NCBI GenBank assembly: GCA_030430515.1
Contig: JAUIKX010000189.1
Coordinates: 1 to 6,950, forward strand
Reading direction: 5' to 3'
Origin: Gammaproteobacteria bacterium
Lineage (GTDB): Bacteria; Pseudomonadota; Gammaproteobacteria; Pseudomonadales; Azotimanducaceae
DNA: 6,950 nucleotides
Within the stretch, counting starts at the first letter, position 1. Each line of letters begins with the position of its first letter. This document shows, piece by piece, positions 1 through 6,029 of the stretch. Position numbers and translations under genes: made by a program. The notes under the pieces are model-generated. The model did no database searches and had not been told where the DNA came from. It saw only the letters and a list, made by a program, of their open reading frames with translations.

Positions 1-1041
1 CTCCAGCACAGCCATACCACGTGGGGCACTGTTTTCCAGATCAGCCCGGACACAGAACTCCAGAAGCTCCATCTCAACGCGATTGTCCTGCTTCGTCACA
101 CCAATTCGCGCGCAGAAATCGCGGATTGCGGCAGGGGTGACCCCGCGCCTGCGCAACCCGGCAATGGTGGGCATGCGCGGATCGTCCCAGCCTTCCACGT
201 GCTTCTCCTGAACGAGCTGATTCAGAAGGCGCTTGCTCATGACCGTGTACTCGAGCCCGAGCCTCGAGAATTCAATCTGCGGCGGATGAAAGTTGACGTT
301 GATGTTGTCGAGCACCCAGTCGTACAACGGTCGATGATCTTCGAACTCGAGCGTGCATAGAGAGTGGGTAATGCCCTCCAACGCGTCACACACACAATGG
401 GTGAAATCGTAGGTCGGGTAGATGGGCCACTCGTCACCGGTTCGCTGGTGCGTCACCTTACGGATACGGTAAAGCACCGGGTCACGCAGGTTGATGTTGG
501 GCGAAGTCATGTCAATCTTTGCCCGTAACACGTACTCACCCTCCGCAAACTCGCCGGCCCGCATACGCGCAAAGAGGTCCTGGTTCTCTGCAACGGAACG
601 CTCCCGATCCGGGCTGTTGCGGCCGGGTTCGGTCAGCGTTCCGCGATATTCGCGCATCTGCTCGGCATTCAGGCTGCACACGAAGGCCTTACCTTTTTCG
701 ATGAGCTCGTTGGCAAAGGTGTAAAGCTGGTCGAAGTAGTCGGAAGCGTGCGTCAGACGGTCGCCCCAGTCGAAGCCCAGCCATCTGACATCCTTCTGAA
801 TGGCTTCGACGTAATCGATGCTCTCCTTCTCAGGATTGGTGTCGTCGAAACGGAGATAGGTGCATCCACCGAACTCCTCCGCCACACCAAAGTTCAGGCA
901 GATGCTCTTGGCATGACCGATGTGCAGAAAGCCGTTGGGTTCCGGAGGGAAGCGCGTAACCACCCCTCCGGTCAGCTTGCCGGTGTCAATATCCTGACGG
1001 ATGCGTGTACGTATGAAGTCAGAAGGTGCGTTGTCCGACAT
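1..1041 (-). CDS. glnS: Glutaminyl-tRNA synthetase, N-terminal 347 residues (runs off left edge)
   Basis: Cytoplasmic class I aminoacyl-tRNA synthetase that charges tRNA-Gln with glutamine using ATP. Read from the ATG at 1041, the frame is open to base 1 without a frameshift. The ATP-binding signature FPPEPNGFLHIGHAKSI has HIGH at residues 40-43, and the second signature VMSKR is at 267-271, the same numbering as I recall for the E. coli enzyme. The segment THSLCTLEFEDHRPLYDWVL keeps the Asp at 235 that contacts the tRNA acceptor stem in E. coli GlnRS. The visible part covers the Rossmann catalytic domain and acceptor-binding insert. About 200 residues, mainly the anticodon-binding beta-barrels, lie outside the window, judged against the usual ~550. 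The sequence is GlnRS-type rather than GluRS. No clear Shine-Dalgarno precedes the ATG. The gene is divergent from the 191-residue gene at 1134. Confidence 0.97.
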   Translation of the reverse strand, partial: MSDNAPSDFIRTRIRQDIDTGKLTGGVVTRFPPEPNGFLHIGHAKSICLNFGVAEEFGGCTYLRFDDTNPEKESIDYVEAIQKDVRWLGFDWGDRLTHASDYFDQLYTFANELIEKGKAFVCSLNAEQMREYRGTLTEPGRNSPDRERSVAENQDLFARMRAGEFAEGEYVLRAKIDMTSPNINLRDPVLYRIRKVTHQRTGDEWPIYPTYDFTHCVCDALEGITHSLCTLEFEDHRPLYDWVLDNINVNFHPPQIEFSRLGLEYTVMSKRLLNQLVQEKHVEGWDDPRMPTIAGLRRRGVTPAAIRDFCARIGVTKQDNRVEMELLEFCVRADLENSAPRGMAVLE

Positions 1042-1079
1042 GAGAAATTTCGATGGTACCGATTTGATGAAGGCGTCGC

Positions 1080-1085
1080 ATTTTA
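1080..1085 (-). promoter_or_regulatory. Possible -10 element for glnS
   Basis: On the minus strand the hexamer TAAAAT matches 5 of 6 bases of the sigma-70 -10 consensus and would give a leader of roughly 30 bases before the glnS ATG. I could not find a good -35 at 16-18 bases upstream, so the call rests on the -10 match, the AT-rich spot in a GC-rich gap and the divergent arrangement only. Confidence 0.25.
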
Positions 1086-1133
1086 GCGGAACCATTCGCT
1101 TCCCGCTTCTGATGATTGGTCTACGCTTGCAGT

Positions 1134-1709
1134 ATGAGCAATTCAGAAAAGAGCACCGAAAGCGAGAGCCTGGCCGACCTGATGAAACAGGCTCAGAAAG
1201 CGCACGAGATCATTGAGGCAGTAGACTTCGAAAAAGTCGCATCCCACGATCCTGAAGAAGTCGGCAAGCTGCAGGGCGTCAATGAAGCCCTCGGCAAGCT
1301 GTCGGAAGGTGAGCAGGTGAACCGTGTCGACGGGCTGGACGAAGTAGAGAACCTCGACCCCGCCTTCGCCATCAAGAACGAGCTGCTCCTGCTTCTGGAC
1401 GACGCGGGTCTCGGCGAACGCCTCGGACGCGTATACACGCTCGGCCTCGGCTCTGCGCAGCCCGGCACCAAACCGGCAGAAATCGTTCCCCACAGGGAAG
1501 GCCTGCCGGCTTTCGACGTGGTCATCGCCCCGAACTACGCACCGGCAGACGGGGCACACGGAATCTTCGTTTCCTACAGCGGCGTATTTTCCGCCCATGT
1601 TCCGGAGCCAATCACCCGGCACCACTGGAAGATCATGCGCAGCCAGCCCTATGACGACAACGAAGAGCTCGTCAGCCTCGTGAAGCGGTATCTGAACCCG
1701 CCGGACTAG
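1134..1709 (+). CDS. Hypothetical acidic protein, 191 aa, family not recognised
   Basis: I do not recognise this protein. It has no signal peptide and no membrane segment, so it is probably cytoplasmic. Residues 1-60 are Glu/Asp/Lys/Ala-rich and look helical (for example LADLMKQAQKAHEIIEAV). The second half is mixed, with short hydrophobic strands such as FDVVIAP and GIFVSYSGVF, followed by a positively charged HHWKIMRSQ and a final helix ELVSLVKRYL. I chose the ATG at 1134; an in-frame TTG at 1116 would add six residues (MVYACS). Neither start has a clear Shine-Dalgarno. The plus strand is preferred over the shorter open frame opposite it because its product is a plausible soluble protein and the next gene follows 20 bases downstream on the same strand, so the two may form a small operon. 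Reality of the gene is likely; function is unknown. Confidence 0.75.
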   Translation: MSNSEKSTESESLADLMKQAQKAHEIIEAVDFEKVASHDPEEVGKLQGVNEALGKLSEGEQVNRVDGLDEVENLDPAFAIKNELLLLLDDAGLGERLGRVYTLGLGSAQPGTKPAEIVPHREGLPAFDVVIAPNYAPADGAHGIFVSYSGVFSAHVPEPITRHHWKIMRSQPYDDNEELVSLVKRYLNPPD

Positions 1710-1714
1710 CGTCC

Positions 1715-1723
1715 TGTTATAGT
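1715..1723 (+). promoter_or_regulatory. Extended -10 promoter element before the transglutaminase-like gene
   Basis: The nonamer TGTTATAGT fits the extended -10 form TGnTATAAT with one mismatch in the hexamer (TATAGT at 1718-1723). Extended -10 promoters can work without a good -35, and none is evident here. It lies wholly in the 20-base gap between the upstream stop and the GTG at 1730. The expected transcription start, about 7 bases after the hexamer, falls on the GTG itself, which would make the message leaderless or nearly so. Confidence 0.4.
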
Positions 1724-1729
1724 CCGCAG

Positions 1730-3067
1730 GTGATCCAGCGGCTGACCCTCTCTTTTCTGACCGTGAGTGCCATGGCGCTCGCCTGTCTGTCCATCTATGC
1801 GCGGCAGAGCGCCGAAGTGCAGCTCGCGACGCGTATGAGCGGCGAGTACTGGTACGCCATCCGCTCTGCAGACCGGCAGGTCGGCTACTTCCACAGCTCT
1901 GCCGGATTCGAAGCCGATGGCGACTGGTTCTACCGATCGCGCACCCACATCCTCATGCAGGCCAGCGATCCTCTGAGCGTCGACAAATACCTGAGATTCG
2001 ATGCATCCCCACCCAACCAACTGATCGAAGCCCGGTACCAGACGCGTCGCGGTGGCGTGGTAACCGACCGGGTCGATCTGCACCAGAGCCAGAGTGCCGA
2101 GGGACATAGCAGGCTGAGCGCACGCATCGGCGAGAACGACGAAACCCCTGTGTCGTGGCAGTACACTCTGGCGGACTACCTGGCGGTGGAGCTGAAACTC
2201 GCAGAGGAAAGACCTGCACCCGGCGAAGAACTGCGGGTAAAAACCCTGGATCTGGAAAACGTGAGCATCAATATGAAAAGCTACGAGCTCGTCCAGGAGG
2301 ATCCGTTGACCCTGAAACGCGATGCACCGATGGCGCCCACCTCGATGGTGCTCGATGAACATTTCATACCCACCGATATCCACGTCAGCGGCGTGTTCCA
2401 TTTCCAGCGGGTTTCGTTCGAAGAAGCTCTGGCTCCAGCAAACCCGGCGTTCAAAGCCGCATACAAAATACCGCTTGCAGAGCCGCTGACGAACATCAGC
2501 AGCATCCTGTCGATGACGCTCACCGTCGAGGGAACCGATCTCGAACTGCGCACGCAGAGGGGCGCCACCTCCGGGCTTCCCAGCGGTACCTACGCCACCG
2601 CGAACCTACCGACCCATGACGAAGCGTTCATGCGGCTGGCGGCAAAGCTCGATGACAACCCGGCAAACACCGAAAGTCGCCTCAACGATCTGGTCTCTCT
2701 CGTCCATCACGCGATGGTGTACCGCCCCGGCGAGGTTCATACCGACCTGGCAGGCGCCCTGCAGCGGGGTTACGGCGAGTGCACCGAATTCGCCGACCTG
2801 TTGACCACCCTGGCGAGCATCAGGGGGTGGGAGGCGCGGACCGTATTCGGGCTGGCCTACGATCCCTCAGGAACGCCGGGATTCGGTATGCATGCCTGGA
2901 ACGAAGTGCGTTTCGACGGCCGCTGGCACGCGGTAGATGCGACCTGGAATCAGACGGTGGCCGATGCCACTCACATCTACCTCGACGATGAGACCATGGC
3001 CCGCCTGAAGTTTCTGCAGGGCAGCGACGGCCTGCTCGTTCGCGTAAAGCAGATTCACTACGACTGA
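1730..3067 (+). CDS. Exported transglutaminase-like domain protein
   Basis: A 445-residue protein with an N-terminal hydrophobic signal or anchor (MIQRLTLSFLTVSAMALAC, arginine at 4), so it probably acts in the periplasm. Residues about 36-300 form a beta-rich region that opens with YWYAIRSADRQVGY, resembling the VGY-containing N-terminal domain seen in other bacterial transglutaminase-fold proteins. Residues about 325-425 are the transglutaminase core: nucleophile Cys351 in RGYGECTEFADLL, His388 in GMHAWNEV, and Asp403 in HAVDATW. The triad order and spacing are intact, so it is probably a peptidase or amide-modifying enzyme rather than a dead fold; its substrate is unknown. The GTG at 1730 is chosen because it gives a complete signal peptide. 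The ATG at 1772 would lose the charged n-region. No Shine-Dalgarno precedes the GTG. It may be co-transcribed with the upstream gene or use its own extended -10. Its 3' end overlaps tesB by 10 bases. Confidence 0.88.
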   Translation: MIQRLTLSFLTVSAMALACLSIYARQSAEVQLATRMSGEYWYAIRSADRQVGYFHSSAGFEADGDWFYRSRTHILMQASDPLSVDKYLRFDASPPNQLIEARYQTRRGGVVTDRVDLHQSQSAEGHSRLSARIGENDETPVSWQYTLADYLAVELKLAEERPAPGEELRVKTLDLENVSINMKSYELVQEDPLTLKRDAPMAPTSMVLDEHFIPTDIHVSGVFHFQRVSFEEALAPANPAFKAAYKIPLAEPLTNISSILSMTLTVEGTDLELRTQRGATSGLPSGTYATANLPTHDEAFMRLAAKLDDNPANTESRLNDLVSLVHHAMVYRPGEVHTDLAGALQRGYGECTEFADLLTTLASIRGWEARTVFGLAYDPSGTPGFGMHAWNEVRFDGRWHAVDATWNQTVADATHIYLDDETMARLKFLQGSDGLLVRVKQIHYD

Positions 3068-3957
3068 GGCAACCGCACCAGCCCTTCCTGGGAAACTGAA
3101 GCCACCAGGTCGCCACCGCGATTGAAGAAACTGCCCTGACACATCGCCCGGGCTGAACCCGCCCAATTGGTTGTGCGGTGATACAGAAGCCAGTCATCCA
3201 TATTCACATCTGCATGTATCCACATGGCGTGATCGAGGCTGACGATCTGCAGGTCTTTCTGCAGCACGGCGTCGAAATGCGGAAGAATGGACGTGCCGAC
3301 CAGGCCCATGTCGGAGGCATATGCCAACAGGCTGCGCGCGAGCGGCTGATCGTCCTGCGGCACGGGTCTGCGGAAGCGGATCCAGACCGGGTTCCAGTAA
3401 CGCGGCCGCCCCCAGACTTCACTGCCGAATGGAAACACCGCCCGCAGCTCGAAGGGTCTCGGCTGTCCGGCCATGGGACTCAGGCGCTCGTCCCCGACCC
3501 CGGCATCCAGCATGCCCTGAACGCAGGCCATATCGTCTTCCAGCTGTCTTGGGCGCGGCACGTTGGGGATCGGATCGCTGTGCTCCAGGCCTGGTTCGTC
3601 TACATGGAAGGAGACATCCAGATTGAAAATGGCCTGCCCCTTCTGAATGGCGACGACACGGCGGGTGGCGAAGCTGCGACCATCGCGGATACGCTCGACT
3701 TCGTACAGCACCGGGCGATCGACGTCTCCCGCACGCATGAAGTAACCATGAAGAGAATGGGGTTTGCGCTCGGGATCCGGGTCGACCGTGTTGCAGGCAG
3801 CCCGAAGGGCTTGCGCCAGCACCTGACCACCAAACAGCGCCTTTCGACCGTGAGCCTCGTTCTGGCCGAGAAACAGGTTACGCTCGACAGGTTCGAGTTC
3901 GAGCAGTTCGAGCAGAGCCCGGGCACGCTCATCGGCTATGCGGAGTTTTTCTTCCAT
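3058..3957 (-). CDS. tesB: Acyl-CoA thioesterase II
   Basis: A 299-residue double-hotdog thioesterase that hydrolyses medium- and long-chain acyl-CoA to free fatty acid and CoA in the cytoplasm; E. coli TesB is 286 residues. The N-terminal hotdog carries FGGQVLAQALRAA (42-54), LHGYFMRAGD (69-78) and RDGRSFATRRVVAIQKG (91-107). The C-terminal hotdog carries YASDMG (213-218), SLDHAMWIHADV (240-251), DDWLLYH and SVSQEGLVR (287-295). By alignment with E. coli TesB (Asp204, Thr228, Gln278), the catalytic residues are Asp216, Ser240 and Gln290; Ser at the middle position is also used by the human homologue ACOT8. The ATG at 3957 is the only conventional start upstream of the conserved N-terminus. 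It has no Shine-Dalgarno, and a promoter abuts it. The gene is divergent from the methyltransferase gene and convergent with the transglutaminase gene. Confidence 0.97.
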   Translation of the reverse strand: MEEKLRIADERARALLELLELEPVERNLFLGQNEAHGRKALFGGQVLAQALRAACNTVDPDPERKPHSLHGYFMRAGDVDRPVLYEVERIRDGRSFATRRVVAIQKGQAIFNLDVSFHVDEPGLEHSDPIPNVPRPRQLEDDMACVQGMLDAGVGDERLSPMAGQPRPFELRAVFPFGSEVWGRPRYWNPVWIRFRRPVPQDDQPLARSLLAYASDMGLVGTSILPHFDAVLQKDLQIVSLDHAMWIHADVNMDDWLLYHRTTNWAGSARAMCQGSFFNRGGDLVASVSQEGLVRLPQS

Positions 3958-3963
3958 CGCGCG

Positions 3964-3993
3964 ATTTTACGCCGGATGGCAAGCCGACGTCAG
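3964..3993 (-). promoter_or_regulatory. Promoter of tesB with -10 six bases from the ATG
   Basis: On the minus strand, CTGACG at 3993-3988 (4 of 6 to the -35 consensus) is followed after 18 bases by TAAAAT at 3969-3964 (5 of 6 to the -10 consensus). Only six bases, CGCGCG, separate the -10 from the tesB ATG, so transcription would start at or within a base or two of the A of the ATG. There is no Shine-Dalgarno in front of the gene, which fits a leaderless message. An alternative is that the real promoter lies further upstream and this match is chance. Confidence 0.4.
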
Positions 3994-4025
3994 TTCGAAG
4001 ACAATCCAGAGGGCAACTTCCAACT

Positions 4026-4029
4026 GGAG
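4026..4029 (+). promoter_or_regulatory. Shine-Dalgarno that fixes the methyltransferase start
   Basis: GGAG lies seven bases before the ATG at 4037. It supports that start over the ATG at 3938, which is in frame but would place 33 residues of unrelated, charged sequence in front of the signal peptide and run back into tesB. Confidence 0.7.
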
Positions 4030-4036
4030 ACAACCA

Positions 4037-4783
4037 ATGGGCCTACGCACTGCGGTTTTCTTTCTGGCCCTCGGCCTGGTCCAGGGCGCCTGCACCACCT
4101 TGAATGAATCAGCGACCCGCCAGCTGCTCGACGATCCTTCGAGAAATGCCTCCGACCAGGCAAGGGATGCTTCCAGCCGACCGCTGGAGGTACTTGAATT
4201 CTTTGGCCTGAAATCGGGCGACAGCGTGCTCGATCTGTTTGCCGGAACCGCCTACTACAGCGAGATTGCAGCCGCTGCGGTAGGTCCTGACGGAACCGTG
4301 TACGCACACAACAACGCCGAATACCTCAAGTTCGCGGGCGAAGGCCTGGAGAAACGCCTGGCTGCCTCTGAAACGGACAACCTGAAACGGTACGACCGCG
4401 AGATCGACGAGATCGACCTGGCAGACGACTCGGTGGACATGGTGCTGATGATCCTCACCTATCACGACATCTACTATGTGACCGACGGTTGGAAGCTGGA
4501 CGGCGACGCGCTGTTCGACGAAGTCCGCCGGGTGCTGAAGCCGGGTGGCGTGCTCGGCATCGTCGATCATGAGGGTCGACCCGGCCGCGGAATGGAGGAT
4601 GCTCAGGAACTGCACCGGATCGATCCTGAATTCGCAAAGCAGGACATCGAGCGCCATGGCCTGAGGTTCACGGGCTCCAGCGACCTGCTCCTGAACGAAA
4701 CGGACAATCTGGAGATCATCGTGTTCGACGAGTCGGTGCGCCGCCGAACCAGCCGTTTCATCTATCGCTTCAGCAACTCCTGA
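4037..4783 (+). CDS. SAM-dependent methyltransferase-fold protein with N-terminal export signal
   Basis: A 248-residue class I (Rossmann) methyltransferase-like protein. It resembles, from memory, the predicted methyltransferase group COG4798. Residues 1-19 form a short signal sequence (MGLRTAVFFLALGLVQGAC). Cys19 lacks a standard lipobox, since -3 is Gln, so either signal peptidase I cleavage after VQG or lipidation is possible. Conserved parts: the leading SRNASDQARDASSRPLEVLEFFGLK (35-59, with the DQARDA core), motif I VLDLFAGTAYYSEIA (64-78), motif IV region DMVLMILTYHDIYY (134-147), and LKPGGVLGIVDHEGR (167-181). These are followed by LHRIDPEFAKQDIERHGLRF (192-211) and a terminal RFIYRF. 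Methyl acceptor unknown. It is odd that a SAM-binding fold appears to be exported, because SAM is normally cytoplasmic. A clear GGAG ribosome-binding site supports the start. The gene is divergent from tesB and its 3' end overlaps the monooxygenase gene by 14 bases. Confidence 0.87.
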   Translation: MGLRTAVFFLALGLVQGACTTLNESATRQLLDDPSRNASDQARDASSRPLEVLEFFGLKSGDSVLDLFAGTAYYSEIAAAAVGPDGTVYAHNNAEYLKFAGEGLEKRLAASETDNLKRYDREIDEIDLADDSVDMVLMILTYHDIYYVTDGWKLDGDALFDEVRRVLKPGGVLGIVDHEGRPGRGMEDAQELHRIDPEFAKQDIERHGLRFTGSSDLLLNETDNLEIIVFDESVRRRTSRFIYRFSNS

Positions 4784-5945
4784 CCGCGTCGAACACATCG
4801 TAGCCGTAGAGCTCATCCATGACCCGGCCGCGGGCCTTACCTGCGGCGATATTGCGCAGCTGGGCCGCAACGCCACGAAGGTGAAACACTCTGGCGTTGC
4901 GGCGTGACCCCGATTGCACGTGAGCAGTACGTGGCTTGCGCAGTGCTTCGTACTTAGAGAGCGCAGCGACGGCATCGCTTCCGTCACCAAGGCACAGTGC
5001 CAGCGTTGCCGCATCTTCGATCGCCATCGCCGCGCCCTGGGCCATGAACGGCAACGTTGCATGGCAGGCATCCCCGAGCAGAGTTGCGCGTCCGACCGCC
5101 CAACTGCCCATAGGCGGCCGGTCGTAGAGCGCCCACTTGAACAATGACTGCTCCGGAACGGCGGCGAGCAGCACCTGAATGTCGTCGTGCCAGCCGGCAA
5201 AGTCTTCCCGCAGTTCCCGGAGATCTCCTTGCTCGGTCCAGGATTCGAGCGCCCAACCGCTTTTTTCCACAACGCAGACACAGTTGACCAGCTTGCCGCC
5301 CCGCACATAGTAATGCACGAAGTGCTTGCCCGGCCCCCACCACGCCGTCGACATGGGGCGAATCAGACCAGCGGGCAGATCTTCTGCATGGATCAGCATG
5401 CGCCACGCTACATTGCCGGTAAACTGAGCCTGCTCTTCACCCCAGAGTGCGGCGCGCACGTTGGAGTGGATACCGTCGGCACCGACCAGCAGATCACCCT
5501 CATACCGCCCCTGGGTCGTCGTCACCGCAACCCTGTCGGCGTTCTGATCGATTGCCACGACCTGCGTGTCGTTCTGGAGCGCAACTCGGGGACTACGCTC
5601 CGCGGCGGTGACGAGTACGGCCAGCAGATCTGCGCGATGAATGTGGTAGTACGGGCAGCCGTAGCGCGCACGCGCCTCGTCGCCAAGCACCGACTCACTG
5701 ATGACTCGGCCCGACCGCCAATCGCGAAACTGCGTGCCTTCGGGAAGAAAGCCAACCTGCGCGAGTGCCTGTTCGAGACCCAGCCAGTGCAGCACCCGGG
5801 TACAGTTGGGCGACAGCTGGATGCCCGCCCCGACCTCCGTGAAACCAGAGGTCTGCTCCAGAACGTGCACATCGAAGCCTTGACGCGCAAGACACAATGC
5901 CGCGGTGAGCCCGCCGATGCCGCCGCCGGTAACGAGAACTTTCAT
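4770..5945 (-). CDS. FAD-dependent aromatic-ring monooxygenase (salicylate/3-hydroxybenzoate hydroxylase type)
   Basis: A 391-residue group A flavoprotein monooxygenase. Such enzymes use NAD(P)H and O2 to hydroxylate an activated aromatic ring in the cytoplasm. The FAD dinucleotide-binding motif is VTGGGIGGLTAA (5-16), with Glu30 in HVLE as the ribose-binding acid. The DG motif is LLVGADGIHSNVR (152-164), and the GD motif is LLGDACHATLPFMAQGAAMA (289-308), which binds the FAD ribityl phosphate. Length is close to 3-hydroxybenzoate 6-hydroxylase and 6-hydroxynicotinate 3-monooxygenase (about 380-395) and shorter than NahG. The WWGPGKHFVHYYVRGG stretch (202-217) is typical of the salicylate-hydroxylase-like branch, but the substrate cannot be assigned. 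The ATG at 5945 starts directly at the FAD-binding strand; upstream in-frame starts add unrelated residues. No convincing ribosome-binding site precedes it. No ring-cleavage or regulator gene is nearby. Its 3' end overlaps the methyltransferase gene. Confidence 0.92.
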   Translation of the reverse strand: MKVLVTGGGIGGLTAALCLARQGFDVHVLEQTSGFTEVGAGIQLSPNCTRVLHWLGLEQALAQVGFLPEGTQFRDWRSGRVISESVLGDEARARYGCPYYHIHRADLLAVLVTAAERSPRVALQNDTQVVAIDQNADRVAVTTTQGRYEGDLLVGADGIHSNVRAALWGEEQAQFTGNVAWRMLIHAEDLPAGLIRPMSTAWWGPGKHFVHYYVRGGKLVNCVCVVEKSGWALESWTEQGDLRELREDFAGWHDDIQVLLAAVPEQSLFKWALYDRPPMGSWAVGRATLLGDACHATLPFMAQGAAMAIEDAATLALCLGDGSDAVAALSKYEALRKPRTAHVQSGSRRNARVFHLRGVAAQLRNIAAGKARGRVMDELYGYDVFDAVRSC

Positions 5946-6029
5946 GGATGCGCTGGAACTTCTCCCCACCATCGCTGGAGGATAAGATAGCCCGGACGCT
6001 TTCGCACGCCCGCCACCACACCAGCAAAA
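5946..6029. other. Divergent intergenic region between monooxygenase and pelA-like genes
   Basis: This 84-base gap must hold the start signals for both divergent genes. The only AT-rich patch is GATAAGATAG at 5981-5990. On the plus strand it contains TAAGAT (about 4 of 6 to -10) and on the minus strand TATCTT (4 of 6). Neither has a recognisable -35, so I do not call individual promoters. No strong inverted repeat is visible. Confidence 0.3.

Noticed and set aside
1143..1625. Minus-strand open frame opposite the 191-residue gene
   Set aside because: It is shorter than the plus-strand gene and contained within it, has a less natural composition (Val/Phe/Cys-rich, no domain), and has no neighbour context. 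This is the least certain of the shadow calls because the plus-strand protein is itself unidentified.
1706..2401. Minus-strand open frame of 231 codons opposite the transglutaminase gene
   Set aside because: Antisense shadow of the N-terminal part of a protein whose frame carries a signal peptide and an intact catalytic core further on.
3236..3238. Ser240 in TesB where E. coli has catalytic Thr228
   Set aside because: Serine is an accepted nucleophile-positioning residue in this family (human ACOT8 uses Ser), so this is not a defect.
3892..3915. Short tandem TTCGAG/CAG-like repeat
   Set aside because: It is the coding sequence for an LLELLELE helix in TesB, explained by codon reuse.
3178..4107. 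Plus-strand open frame of 309 codons opposite tesB
   Set aside because: It is antisense to a fully conserved TesB, crosses its promoter, and shows no family motif. Long antisense frames are expected with this GC-rich codon bias.
4109..5308. Minus-strand open frame of 399 codons spanning parts of two genes
   Set aside because: It lies antisense to the methyltransferase gene and out of frame with the monooxygenase gene, both of which have clear motifs throughout; it has none.
5187..5990. Plus-strand open frame of 267 codons opposite the monooxygenase gene
   Set aside because: Antisense shadow of conserved FAD-binding motifs; the product has no recognisable domain.
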